From positions 434,001 to 498,000 of the forward strand of contig NZ_JBFAHM010000003.1 in assembly GCF_040654195.1 (NCBI RefSeq): a DNA stretch of 64,000 nucleotides. The letters run 5' to 3'. This DNA comes from Hamadaea sp013361475 (GTDB taxonomy: Bacteria; Actinomycetota; Actinomycetes; Mycobacteriales; Micromonosporaceae). The position numbers and the translations under genes were made by a program. This document shows positions 1-8,079 of the stretch, piece by piece. Below the pieces are notes generated by a model. It was not told the origin of the DNA, did not search any database, and was given only the letters and a program-made list of their open reading frames with translations. Every line of letters starts with the position of its first letter. Positions within the stretch are counted from its first letter, which is position 1.

Positions 1-38
1 CCGATCACCACGATGGAGGAATCGTCCATGGCCTGCAT
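1..38 (-). CDS. 5' end of a gene leaving the window (possible)
   Basis: Reading leftward from 38, two in-frame ATG codons (38 and 29) open a frame beginning MQAMDDSSIVVIG that runs off the left edge. The hydrophobic beta-strand followed by Gly looks like the start of a nucleotide-binding or Rossmann domain. It points the same way as sodX. No convincing Shine-Dalgarno site is visible, and 13 residues are too few to name a function. Confidence 0.3.
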   Translation of the reverse strand, partial: MQAMDDSSIVVI

Positions 39-117
39 TCGGGTCGGGCGATCCGGAGGGGACAGACCGACATTCTGCCTAAAACATGGCCATGCTAAAT
101 CATTCGGGCATATCGGA

Positions 118-447
118 CTAAGCTGGGCGGTGTTCGCCCCGCCCCCGGAACACCGCCGGACGAGGCCAATAGCGAGCGACGACCCGTGCCTCGACCAGGG
201 CGACCCCGTACGCCCGCGAGTCGTCGGCCACGAAGACGTTGTCACCCTCGACCCACCAACCGTCGCCCTGACGGCGTACGGCCCGTTTGATCACCAGGCC
301 GATGTCGGGACGCGCCGGGAAGCGGGCGACGACCACGTCACCGGGGCGTACGCCGCGCCCCCGCCGCCGGGCCAGAACGGCGTCGCCGGAACGCAAAGTC
401 GGGGCCATCGAAGGGCCGAAAACCTGGATCGGCCACCACCCGAACAC
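118..447 (-). CDS. sodX: SodX-type S26 signal peptidase (nickel SOD maturation)
   Basis: About 109 residues from a GTG start at 447. It resembles the S26 (LepB-like) serine peptidases that remove the leader of nickel superoxide dismutase. The GPSMAPTL motif holds the predicted nucleophile (Ser13) and the later VIKR segment holds the general-base Lys (about 54). GRGVRPGDVVVARFP and GDN-VFVADDSRAYG match the conserved S26 boxes. The longer open frame to 1041 runs antisense over sodN and is rejected. The next internal start (the Met after Ser13) would remove the nucleophile. The gene is divergent from sodN with an 87-bp gap, the usual sodX/sodN pairing. Confidence 0.85.
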   Translation of the reverse strand: MFGWWPIQVFGPSMAPTLRSGDAVLARRRGRGVRPGDVVVARFPARPDIGLVIKRAVRRQGDGWWVEGDNVFVADDSRAYGVALVEARVVARYWPRPAVFRGRGEHRPA

Positions 448-534
448 GCCACGCCACCGCCTTCCGCCGTGTTTGAATCCGAGAGTAGGGTCAAGATTGC
501 AACGCAAGCTGCACAGACCTATCTGGAGGATCTC

Positions 535-945
535 ATGCGTTTCCGCATGCCGCGTTTCCTCACGCCGGCCACCGTCGCCAGCGCGCACTGCGACCTGCCG
601 TGCGGCGTGTACGACCCGGCTCAGGCCCGCATCGAGGCGGAGTCCGTCAAGGCGATCTGCGAGAAGTACCAGGCCAACACCGATCCGGAGTTCCGGACCC
701 GGGCGCTGATCATCAAGGAGCAGCGCGCCGAACTGGTGAAGCACCACCTGTGGGTGCTGTGGACCGATTACTTCAAGGCTCCGCACTTCGAGAAGTACCC
801 GCAGCTGCACCAGCTGTTCAACGAGGCCACCAAGCTGGCCGGGGCGAGCGGCGCGAAGGGCTCGGCCGACCCGGCCACGGCCGAGCAGCTCCTGGCGAAG
901 ATCGAGGAGATCTCGAAGATCTTCTGGGAGACCAAGCAGGCCTGA
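535..945 (+). CDS. sodN: nickel superoxide dismutase precursor
   Basis: 136 residues, the usual length. It dismutates superoxide in the cytoplasm with a Ni cofactor. After a 17-residue leader comes HCDLPCGVYDPAQ, the nickel hook: mature His1 is residue 18, Cys2 and Cys6 are 19 and 23. Cleavage before this His by SodX exposes the N-terminal amine needed for Ni binding. The rest is the four-helix bundle. The start is ATG 535, with GGAGGA at 525-530. Longer upstream frames do not match the family. In actinobacteria sodN expression normally follows nickel through Nur; I did not identify a clear Nur box in the 448-534 gap. Confidence 0.96.
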   Translation: MRFRMPRFLTPATVASAHCDLPCGVYDPAQARIEAESVKAICEKYQANTDPEFRTRALIIKEQRAELVKHHLWVLWTDYFKAPHFEKYPQLHQLFNEATKLAGASGAKGSADPATAEQLLAKIEEISKIFWETKQA

Positions 946-1022
946 TCCACAGCGGGAGCGGGTGGCCGTGGGATACACGGCCACCCGCTTTCGGCTAAAG
1001 TCCCTCCCCGGGGGGAGGCTCC

Positions 1023-1445
1023 TTGGCGCAGAGCGACGCATATGACCAGACGAACGTCGGCGACGACGACATCGTCACCCTTGTGGTGCCCGCCGACGGG
1101 GGGTACCTGAGCGTTCTGCGGACCGCCACGGCCGGGCTCGCCGCGCGCCTCCACTACACCCTGGAACGCATCGAAGACCTGCGGATCGCGGTCGACGAAG
1201 CATGCGCGATGCTGCTGGTCATCACCCCGCCCGACGCCGAGCTGCGCTGCCGCTTCGAGATCGGCCCGGAGCAGTTGACCATCTCGATCGCCGCGCCCGT
1301 CAAGGACGGCGCTCGCCTGCCCAGCCCGACGAGCTGGCCGTGGCACGTGCTGACCTCGTTGACCGCGCAAGCCTCCGCCGAGCTGACGGCGAACGAGGCG
1401 ACCATCCGGATGGTCAGCCAGCGGTCGTCCAGCTCCCAGCGCTAG
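1023..1445 (+). CDS. RsbW/UsfX-type anti-sigma factor (orphan)
   Basis: 140 residues from TTG 1023, preceded by a GGGGGAGG site around 1010-1018. It is a GHKL-type (HATPase_c) serine kinase/anti-sigma factor of the actinobacterial UsfX/RsbW group. DLRIAVDEAC (53-61) is the N-box region and SWPWHVLTSL (about 107-116) matches the conserved C-terminal block of UsfX. The N-box Asn is not obvious (EACAMLL), as in other members of this group. Such genes usually sit directly before a SigB/SigF-type sigma gene, but here a 448-bp repeat-filled gap and an unrelated oxidoreductase follow, so its target must be encoded elsewhere. Confidence 0.8.
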   Translation: MAQSDAYDQTNVGDDDIVTLVVPADGGYLSVLRTATAGLAARLHYTLERIEDLRIAVDEACAMLLVITPPDAELRCRFEIGPEQLTISIAAPVKDGARLPSPTSWPWHVLTSLTAQASAELTANEATIRMVSQRSSSSQR

Positions 1446-1490
1446 CCGCCGTCCTCCCGTCGCGACCCGGGGACCCCGGCCGCCTGTCGG

Positions 1491-1593
1491 CCAAGATCCG
1501 CCGCCCTCGGTTCGCCAAGATCCGCCGTCCTCGGTTCGCCAAGATCCGCCGTCCTCGGTTCGCCAAGATTCGCGTCCTCGGTTTGCCAAGATC
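1491..1593. repeat. 24-bp tandem repeat, about 4.3 copies
   Basis: Unit CCAAGATCCGCCGTCCTCGG plus TTCG. Copies lie at 1491-1514, 1515-1538, 1539-1562 and 1563-1585 (degenerate, 23 bp), with a partial fifth at 1586-1593. The array abuts R1 element 1597-1655. It lies just after the anti-sigma gene. Confidence 0.9.
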
Positions 1594-1596
1594 CCC

Positions 1597-1773
1597 GCTG
1601 GATCAGGGATCTCGGTCGAATCTTGGCCCAAGATTCGACCCAGAACCCTGATGCACCGCCCCGGGGGTGCGCCGGGGGGGTGGGGCGTGGGGGTGGGGCG
1701 GTGGGGGGGGCGGGCGGCGGGCTCTCGCCCGTCTCGTGCGACACGATTCGACCGAGAACCCTGATCCAGCGCG
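1597..1773. repeat. R1 palindromic repeat, split or duplicated copy
   Basis: 1597-1655 begins GCTGGATCAGGGATCTCGG and folds back on itself around CTTGGCCCAAG. Its right end is imperfect. A second right arm, ending in CCCTGATCCAGCGC, lies at 1741-1773. The two are separated by a G-rich stretch. One reading is a single R1 element interrupted by about 85 bp plus partial duplication of its right arm. Confidence 0.85.
1663..1720 (+). other. G-run tract (possible G-quadruplex)
   Basis: At least six runs of four or more G separated by 1-4 bases on the plus strand, between the two R1 arms and upstream of the oxidoreductase gene. The pattern allows G-quadruplex folding. Nothing else is visible here. 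The remaining DNA to 1880 holds short direct repeats (GCGTTAAGAGCGC twice, GAGCGCCGGGCGGGGGCGA twice) and no gene. Confidence 0.6.
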
Positions 1774-1893
1774 TTAAGAGCGCCAGCGCGTTAAGAGCGC
1801 GAGCGAGCGCCGGGCGGGGGCGACCGGGGGCGAGCGCCGGGCGGGGGCGAGCGGCAGGGCGGGTCAGGCGGGGCCGCGAGTTAGGCTGCCTGC

Positions 1894-4158
1894 ATGGCGA
1901 AGAAGCCTCCGGTCTCCGACCCCGACGAGCGGCATCCCCGGGTCACCGAACCGATGACGGCGGCGGCCGGGGTCGGCGGTGTCACGCACGGACTGGCGGC
2001 CGGGCTGGCGGAGATGGGCGTACGCCGGACGACGCTCGCGCTGCTCAAGGTGAATCAGACCGACGGGTTCGACTGCCCCGGCTGTGCCTGGCCCGAGCCG
2101 AGGAAGCGGGCGCACACGGAGTTCTGCGAGAACGGTGCGAAGGCGGTCGCCGAGGAAGCCACGCTTCGCCGAATCACTCCCGAGTTCTTCGCCGAGCATT
2201 CGATCGCCGACCTGGCCGGCAAGTCCGACTATTGGCTCGGCCAACAGGGTCGCCTCACGTCTCCCATGGTTCGCCGCCCGGGCGGCACGCACTACGAACC
2301 GATCTCGTGGGCGGACGCGTACTCGCTCGCCGCGGGGACGCTGCGCGGGATCCAGCCGAACGAGGCGCTGTTCTACACGTCGGGCCGGACGTCGAACGAG
2401 GCGGCTTTCCTCTACCAGTTGTTCGCGCGGGCGTACGGGACGAACAATCTGCCCGACTGCTCGAACATGTGCCACGAGTCCTCGGGCACCGCGCTGATCA
2501 GCACGATCGGGATCGGCAAGGGCTCGGTCACCCTCGACGACATCCACGCGGCCAAGCTCCTGGTCATCGTGGGCCAGAATCCCGGCACCAACCATCCGCG
2601 CATGCTCACGGCCCTGGAGCGGGCCAAGCGCGCGGGGGCCAAGATCATCGCGGTCAACCCGCTGCCCGAGGCGGGCCTGCTCCGCTTCAAGAATCCCCAG
2701 AGGGTACGCGGACTGCTCGGTTCTGGTACGCCGCTCGCGGACCGTTTCCTGCAGATCCGGGTCGGCGGCGACCTGGCGCTCTTCCAGGCGATCGGCTCGC
2801 TCCTGCTGAAGGAGGCGGCGATCGACCAGCCCTTCGTCGACGCGTACACGGCGGGCTTCGAGGCGTACGAGCAGGCTCGGCGGCACATCGACTGGCGGGC
2901 GACCGAGCAGGCCACCGGGCTGACCCGGGCCGAGATCGAGGCGGCGGCCCGGGATTTCGCCGAGTCCGACGCGACGGTCGTCTGCTGGGCGATGGGGCTG
3001 ACACAAGGGCGGGACGCGGTCGCCACGATTCGCGAGATCGTCAACGTCCAGCTGCTGCGCGGCATGATCGGCCGGCCCGGCGCCGGTCTCTGCCCGGTCC
3101 GCGGCCACTCGAACGTGCAGGGCGACCGCACGATGGGGATCTGGCACGAGCCGCCCGCCTGGGTGCCCGCGCTGGGGGACGCGTTGGGGCTGGCCATGCC
3201 GGTCGAGCGCGGGTTCGACACGGTCGAGGCGATCCGGGCGATGCGCGACGGCGCGGCCAAGGTCTTCTTCGCCCTCGGCGGCAACTTCGCCGCCGCCAGC
3301 CCGGACACCGCCGTCACCGAGGCCGCCCTCGCCGCCTGTGAGCTGACCGTGCACGTGTCGACCAAGCTCAACCGGTCGCACACCGTCCCGGGGATGACGT
3401 CACTGATCCTGCCGTGCCTCGGGCGTACCGAGCGGGACGAGCAGCCGACCGGCGAGCAGTTCGTCACGGTCGAGGACTCCATGTCCTGCGTGCACTCGTC
3501 GCGCGGCCGGCTCGACCCGGCCTCCCCGGAACTGCGGTCGGAGGTCGCGATCATCTGCGAGCTGGCGGCAGAGGTCTTGGGGGATGCCCTGCCGTGGCGG
3601 GAGTGGCAGACCGACTACCGGCTGATCCGGGCGCTGATCGAACGGCACGTCCCCGGCTTCGGCGACTTCGAGGCCCGGGTCGCCGAGCCCGGCGGCTTCA
3701 CCCTGCCGCACCCGCCCCGCGACGAGCGCCGGTTCGCCACGCCCTCCGGCAAGGCCCAGTTCACCGTCTCCGAGCCGGCCTCCATCGACATTCCCGAAGG
3801 GCGGCTGCTGCTGCAGAGCCTGCGCAGCCACGACCAGTACAACACCACGATCTACGGGCTGGACGATCGTTATCGCGGGATCAAGCAGGGTCGCCGGGTC
3901 GTCTTCGTGCACCCCGAGGACCTCGCCGCGCTCGGGATCGCCGACGCCTCCTATGTGGACATAGTCTCCGAGTGGCCGGACGGCGAACGGCTGGCTCCGC
4001 AGTTCCGGGTGGTGGCGTACCCGACGGCGCGGGGGTGTGCCGCGACCTACTTCCCCGAGGCGAACGTCCTCGTTCCGCTGGACGCAACGGCGAAGGAGTC
4101 CAACACCCCGACCTCCAAGCAGATCGTGGTACGCCTCCAACCCTGTGCGGCGCCATGA
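1894..4158 (+). CDS. FdhF/YdeP-type molybdopterin oxidoreductase
   Basis: 754 residues, the usual length for the YdeP/FdhF-like oxidoreductase alpha subunit family (molybdopterin bis-MGD enzymes related to formate dehydrogenase). Cys61, Cys64 and Cys78 (DCPGCAW...EFCEN) are placed for an N-terminal Fe-S cluster. CSNMCHESSG places Cys193 where FdhF of E. coli has selenocysteine. GQNPGTNHPR and the C-terminal molydopterin-binding domain (about 615-750) are intact. The electron acceptor and true substrate are unknown; formate is only one possibility. A TAGGCT -10-like box at 1882-1887 lies 6 nt before the ATG and no ribosome-binding site is seen, so the mRNA is probably leaderless. fdhD follows with an ATGA overlap. 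Confidence 0.9.
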   Translation: MAKKPPVSDPDERHPRVTEPMTAAAGVGGVTHGLAAGLAEMGVRRTTLALLKVNQTDGFDCPGCAWPEPRKRAHTEFCENGAKAVAEEATLRRITPEFFAEHSIADLAGKSDYWLGQQGRLTSPMVRRPGGTHYEPISWADAYSLAAGTLRGIQPNEALFYTSGRTSNEAAFLYQLFARAYGTNNLPDCSNMCHESSGTALISTIGIGKGSVTLDDIHAAKLLVIVGQNPGTNHPRMLTALERAKRAGAKIIAVNPLPEAGLLRFKNPQRVRGLLGSGTPLADRFLQIRVGGDLALFQAIGSLLLKEAAIDQPFVDAYTAGFEAYEQARRHIDWRATEQATGLTRAEIEAAARDFAESDATVVCWAMGLTQGRDAVATIREIVNVQLLRGMIGRPGAGLCPVRGHSNVQGDRTMGIWHEPPAWVPALGDALGLAMPVERGFDTVEAIRAMRDGAAKVFFALGGNFAAASPDTAVTEAALAACELTVHVSTKLNRSHTVPGMTSLILPCLGRTERDEQPTGEQFVTVEDSMSCVHSSRGRLDPASPELRSEVAIICELAAEVLGDALPWREWQTDYRLIRALIERHVPGFGDFEARVAEPGGFTLPHPPRDERRFATPSGKAQFTVSEPASIDIPEGRLLLQSLRSHDQYNTTIYGLDDRYRGIKQGRRVVFVHPEDLAALGIADASYVDIVSEWPDGERLAPQFRVVAYPTARGCAATYFPEANVLVPLDATAKESNTPTSKQIVVRLQPCAAP

Positions 4159-4997
4159 GACGCCGCCCGATCACCCACATCACCGTCGGCGGAACACCCC
4201 TCACGCGCCTCGACACCTTGGCCGGGGAGGAGCCGCTGGAGATCCGGGTCGGCCACGCCGGGCAGGTCCGCAAGCCTCTCGCGGTGACGATGCGTACGCC
4301 GGGCGACGAGCTGGATCTGGCGCTGGGGTATCTCTTTACCGAGGGGATCATCCGGCAGCCGCAGGACGTCCAGTCGGCGATGCTGTGCAGTGGGGAGCCC
4401 GGTGAGAACACGTTCAACGTCGTGGACGTCGTCCTCGCGCCGAACGTGTCGCTGCCGGACGTGATCGCGGAAGGAAAGGTCGCCGCATCACCGAGAACCG
4501 TCACATCCGCCTGCGGCGTCTGCGGCAAGGCGAGCATCGACGCCATCCGCACCCGGTCGGCGTACGACCTGACCGGGGATCCCGTCACGGTCAGTCCCGC
4601 CACGCTGGCCGCTTTGCCGGAACGGCTCGCGCTGGCTCAACGCGGCTTTACGCGTACCGGCGGATCTCATGCGGCAGCCTTGTTCTCCGCGGACGGCGAG
4701 TTGATCGCGGCGCGCGAGGACGTGGGCCGGCACAACGCGGTCGACAAGCTGGTCGGGCGCGAGCTGCGCGAGGGCCGGGTGCCGCTGGCCGGGCGGGTGC
4801 TGCTGCTGTCCGGGCGGGCCGGGTTCGAGCTCGTGCAGAAGGCCTGGATGGCGGGGGTGAGCGTGGTGGCGGCGGTGGGCGCCCCGAGTACGCTCGCCGC
4901 GGACCTGGCGGCGGAGGCCGGGATGACGCTGGTCGGTTTCCTCCGGCCGCCCTCGATGAACGTGTACACCGGTGGCCATCGGATCTCGGCGGGCTGA
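4155..4997 (+). CDS. fdhD: FdhD sulfurtransferase for Mo-enzyme activation
   Basis: 280 residues. FdhD passes sulfur from a cysteine desulfurase to the molybdenum cofactor of formate-dehydrogenase-like enzymes. SACGVCGK carries the essential CxxC pair (Cys120, Cys123). GYLFTEGI and GRHNAVDKL are family hallmarks, and GGSHAAALF precedes the latter. The start ATG overlaps the stop of the oxidoreductase by 4 nt (4155-4158), which points to translational coupling and to that enzyme as its client. Confidence 0.96.
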   Translation: MRRRPITHITVGGTPLTRLDTLAGEEPLEIRVGHAGQVRKPLAVTMRTPGDELDLALGYLFTEGIIRQPQDVQSAMLCSGEPGENTFNVVDVVLAPNVSLPDVIAEGKVAASPRTVTSACGVCGKASIDAIRTRSAYDLTGDPVTVSPATLAALPERLALAQRGFTRTGGSHAAALFSADGELIAAREDVGRHNAVDKLVGRELREGRVPLAGRVLLLSGRAGFELVQKAWMAGVSVVAAVGAPSTLAADLAAEAGMTLVGFLRPPSMNVYTGGHRISAG

Positions 4998-4998
4998 C

Positions 4999-5883
4999 GT
5001 GCGTTTGTTGTCGGGTGCCGCTTGTGTTCTGCTGCTGGGCGCATGCTCGGCGGCGACACCGGTAGAGCTTCCGGCCACGCCGTCACCGGTCGTGGCGTCG
5101 ATCGCGCCCTCGCCCGCTGCCGCCGGGCACGCACCCACGAGGACGTTCGCCGTCGCGACCCGCACTCTCCGGTTCAAGCGCGGCGACCGGAAACTGCCGA
5201 CGACGGTGTACTACCCCAAGGCGTCCGGGCACTTTCCCGTGGTGATCTTCGGGCACGGCCTGAACGGAAACCCCACCGGGTACGCCGAACTGCTCCGACG
5301 CTGGGCGGCCGCCGGATTTGTGATCGCCGCCCCGGCCTTCCCGCATACCTCGGCCGGCGTAGCGAAGTTCGACGTCATGGACGTCCTGAACCAGCCCGCC
5401 GACGTCTCGGCCGTTCTGGACGGGCTGACCGCGCTGCCCGCATCAGACGGCGTCCGGAAGATCCTGGATCTGAAGGCGGTGGCGGCCGCGGGGCACTCGG
5501 CGGGCGGGATCACGACAGTCGGCGTGTTCAGCAGTCAACCCCGTGACGCTCGCTTCACCGCCGGAGTGGTGCTCGCGGGGAACTCGCTCGGCGTCGGCCA
5601 GGCCTTCACCGGTACGCCCGCCCCGATGCTGTTCGTGCACGCCGAGCAGGACCCGGTCGTTCCGGCGTACACGGATCGGGCGGTGTTCGACGCGCTTTCC
5701 TGGCCCCGGGCGTACCTGCCGCTGACCGGGGACGGGCACAGCGCCCCCTACGCGTCGCGACGGGATCCGCAGTTCACGCTGGTCGTCTCCGCCACTGTGG
5801 ACTTCCTGCGGTGGGCCCTCTACCGGGATGCCTCCGCCCGGGCTCGGCTTCTCCGCGTACGCGGGCTCGATTCTCACCTCTGA
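4999..5883 (+). CDS. lipoprotein alpha/beta hydrolase (dienelactone/PET-hydrolase-like)
   Basis: 294 residues from GTG 4999, one base after the fdhD stop. An N-terminal lipoprotein signal ends in LLGAC (lipobox), so the protein should be anchored outside the membrane. A low-complexity Pro/Ala/Ser spacer follows, then an alpha/beta-hydrolase fold: oxyanion segment FGHGLNG, nucleophile elbow GHSAGG, an acid in HAEQDPVVP, and a His in GDGHSAPY. This is the pattern of the platelet-activating-factor acetylhydrolase / polyester-hydrolase-like superfamily. The substrate is unknown. The upstream ATG 4972 lies inside fdhD and would add a charged extension before the signal peptide. Confidence 0.8.
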   Translation: MRLLSGAACVLLLGACSAATPVELPATPSPVVASIAPSPAAAGHAPTRTFAVATRTLRFKRGDRKLPTTVYYPKASGHFPVVIFGHGLNGNPTGYAELLRRWAAAGFVIAAPAFPHTSAGVAKFDVMDVLNQPADVSAVLDGLTALPASDGVRKILDLKAVAAAGHSAGGITTVGVFSSQPRDARFTAGVVLAGNSLGVGQAFTGTPAPMLFVHAEQDPVVPAYTDRAVFDALSWPRAYLPLTGDGHSAPYASRRDPQFTLVVSATVDFLRWALYRDASARARLLRVRGLDSHL

Positions 5884-5917
5884 TCGTTTGCTTCCGGCCT
5901 TTGGACTGCCGTTTTGA

Positions 5918-5982
5918 GCGCTGGATCAGGGTTCTCGGTCGAATCATGACCCATGATTCGACCCGCAACCCTGATCCAGCGC
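5918..5982. repeat. R1 palindromic repeat, complete copy
   Basis: 65 bp, nearly perfect hairpin. Left arm GCGCTGGATCAGGG..TCGAATCATG, loop of about 3 nt, right arm CATGATTCGACC..CCCTGATCCAGCGC. It lies in the gap after the lipoprotein gene. No T-run follows, so it is not an obvious intrinsic terminator. Confidence 0.92.
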
Positions 5983-6034
5983 CTATGAGCAGAGATTGTT
6001 ACTCGTCGGTATTGTGATCCAGCCCACTCCTAAG

Positions 6035-6048
6035 TTACCGTCCGGTAA
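6035..6048. promoter_or_regulatory. inverted repeat TTACCG-TC-CGGTAA at a start codon
   Basis: A 6+2+6 inverted repeat whose last A is the first base of the ATG at 6048. Its size and symmetry resemble TetR-family operators, and a bound protein would block transcription or initiation of the next gene. No regulator gene is adjacent. It occupies the place of a ribosome-binding site. Confidence 0.4.
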
Positions 6049-7643
6049 TGCGGACGCAATCCCCCCTTCGCGCAGCCGTTGTAGCCCTCACCCTCCTCGT
6101 CACCACCGGAATCACCACCGCAATCACCACCGGCGTCGCCGCCCCCGCGTACGCCGGAACTACCTCGATGACCTTTGTGGACATCACGGCCTCGGACGGC
6201 GTCGTCCTGAAGGCGAACGTGATCGAGTCCACGAGTCCGGGCCGGCATCCGGCGGTCGTCTTCCCGTCCAGCTGGGGCCTGAACGACCTGGAGTACCTCG
6301 CCCAGGCGCAGGCCATGGCGTCGGCCGGGTACACCGTGCTGTCCTACACGCCCCGCGGCTGGTGGAGTTCGGGCGGTCAGATCGACACGGCCGGCCCGAA
6401 GGACATCCGGGACGTCTCCACGGTCATCGACTGGCTGCTCGCGCACACCAGCGCCGACCCGGCCCATATCGGCATGGGCGGGGTCTCCTACGGCGCGGGC
6501 ATCAGCCTGATCGCGTCGGGCAACGACGCCCGAATCCGCGCGGTGGCCGCCCTGTCCGGCTGGTCGGACCTGGCTGCCAGCCTGTATGGCGATCAGACCC
6601 GGCGGCAGCAGGCCCCGGCGCTGCTGCAGGGCACGGCCATGCTGCTCGGCCGGACCAGCCCCGAGTTCGACACCGTGATCAGCGACTTCTGGAACTACCG
6701 GAACGTGCCCGGCGTCCTGGCGTTCGCGGGAGTGCGGTCAGCGAAGACCTACCTCGCCGGGATCAACGCGAACCAGCCCGCGATCCTCATGGCGAACGCC
6801 TTCGGCGACAGCGTCTTCCCGCCGAACCAGCTCGTCGACTTCTACGGCTCGCTCAGTACGCCGAAGCGCCTGGAGTTCTCCCCCGGCGACCACGCCATCC
6901 CCGAGCTGACCGGGATCGCCGGGCTCGACAACGCGGTCTGGACCTCGGCCCGGCGATGGTTCGACCATTACCTCGCGGGCGCGGCGAACGGAATCGACAC
7001 CGAGGCGCCGATCGTCCTGCGGCCCAACGGCGGCGGCGCGGCCGAGGCGTACGCGAGCTGGGCCGCGGTCTCGACGAGCACCACCCGCTACGGACTCGGT
7101 GAGGTGCACTGGTGGGACGGCACCGGCGACCTCGGCGGTACGCCGTCCACCGGCTGGTCGCGGTTCACCTGGACCGATCTCGGCACCAGCGCCGACGGCG
7201 GCGTGGTTCTGATCAGCAACGGTCTCACCGCCCTGACCGGGCAGCCGCCGACCGCTTGGCTCCCCGGGGTCGACCGTGGACATGCCGGAGTCTGGATCTC
7301 GTCCAGCCTCGGGTCCACGCTGAAGATCCGCGGCATTCCGACGGTTCACCTGCGGATCACTCCGTCGGCGAGCAACGGGACACTCATCGCCTACGTATAT
7401 GACGTCGACGGCTTGGGCACCGGATCACTCCTCACGCATGCCCCCATCAGTTGGCATGGCGCCAGTGCCGGCTCGCCGCTGACGCTGGACCTCCGGCTGC
7501 CGGCCACCGCCTGGAACGTTCCGGCGGGGCACAAGCTCGCCCTGGTCGTCGACGGGCACGACCCGCTCTACCTGGACGACAACGGCGCGCTCGCCAACGT
7601 CAGCTTCAGCGGTTCGGCCTGGCTCGACCTGCCGCGCCGCTGA
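6048..7643 (+). CDS. secreted CocE/NonD or X-Pro dipeptidyl-peptidase-like hydrolase
   Basis: 531 residues. A Sec signal peptide (to about residue 36, APAYA) indicates export. The catalytic domain has GVSYGAG with nucleophile Ser147, an acid in NAFGDSVFPP and a His in PGDHAIPEL. The C-terminal part (about 350-531) matches the jelly-roll X-Pro dipeptidyl-peptidase C-terminal domain of peptidase S15 / cocaine-esterase relatives. It probably cleaves peptides or esters outside the cell. The start lacks a Shine-Dalgarno site, and an inverted repeat overlaps it. An upstream start is unlikely because the signal peptide begins properly here. Confidence 0.85.
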   Translation: MRTQSPLRAAVVALTLLVTTGITTAITTGVAAPAYAGTTSMTFVDITASDGVVLKANVIESTSPGRHPAVVFPSSWGLNDLEYLAQAQAMASAGYTVLSYTPRGWWSSGGQIDTAGPKDIRDVSTVIDWLLAHTSADPAHIGMGGVSYGAGISLIASGNDARIRAVAALSGWSDLAASLYGDQTRRQQAPALLQGTAMLLGRTSPEFDTVISDFWNYRNVPGVLAFAGVRSAKTYLAGINANQPAILMANAFGDSVFPPNQLVDFYGSLSTPKRLEFSPGDHAIPELTGIAGLDNAVWTSARRWFDHYLAGAANGIDTEAPIVLRPNGGGAAEAYASWAAVSTSTTRYGLGEVHWWDGTGDLGGTPSTGWSRFTWTDLGTSADGGVVLISNGLTALTGQPPTAWLPGVDRGHAGVWISSSLGSTLKIRGIPTVHLRITPSASNGTLIAYVYDVDGLGTGSLLTHAPISWHGASAGSPLTLDLRLPATAWNVPAGHKLALVVDGHDPLYLDDNGALANVSFSGSAWLDLPRR

Positions 7644-7720
7644 GCCGACCTTCCCGCCTCGCCCTGCCCCGCCCCGCTCGCCGGGCGGGGCGGGCCTGTC
7701 GATCAGGCCGCCGGGGAATC

Positions 7721-7783
7721 GATCAGGATGCCGGGGACACGACACACCGGTCGATCACGACCGTTAGTTCATGATCGCGCGGA
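7721..7783 (-). repeat. R2 dispersed repeat, copy a
   Basis: Contains CACACCGGTCGATCACGACC, then GTTAGTTCATGATCGCGCGG. Same orientation as copy d (57354-57416) and opposite to copies b and c. It lies between convergent genes. Confidence 0.85.
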
Positions 7784-7803
7784 AAAACGGGGGGCGGGCA
7801 GGG

Positions 7804-8076
7804 TTAGGGGAGGTGGCGGCTCCAGTAGAGGACCAGCCACGCGGCGTGCTCGGCGTCGTCGCAGGGGTAGACGTGACCGCACGCGGCGCAGATGCCCCCA
7901 CCGATCTGCATCTGGTGGGTCAGCCACAGGTCGCGGCCCAGTTCCACCTGTCCTGCGGCGAACTCCCACAGGTCGCTTTCGGTCTCAATCGCTGCTCGAG
8001 TCGCTTCGGTCCTGGCCATCGCGTACTCCCGGGCGTCGGTTGTCCAGGTGAATACCCGCAAGAAGTCGACATTCAA
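7804..8076 (-). CDS. small cysteine-containing protein, unknown function
   Basis: 90 residues, ATG 8076 with TGAGG just upstream, 3 nt after the stop of the DHA2 transporter, so it is probably the last gene of that operon. The C-terminal half holds CAACGHVYPC followed by DDAEHAAW, which may bind a metal through three Cys and a His. Third-position GC is high. I do not recognise the family. A zinc-ribbon-like actinobacterial small protein is the best description. Confidence 0.65.
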   Translation of the reverse strand: MNVDFLRVFTWTTDAREYAMARTEATRAAIETESDLWEFAAGQVELGRDLWLTHQMQIGGGICAACGHVYPCDDAEHAAWLVLYWSRHLP

Positions 8077-8079
8077 ACC

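Noticed and set aside
118..1041. 307-codon frame antisense to sodN
   Set aside because: Only its last 109 codons match SodX; the rest mirrors sodN codons and begins without a ribosome-binding site.
1491..1593. CRISPR array
   Set aside because: 24-bp units are directly adjacent without unique spacers, and no cas gene is present.
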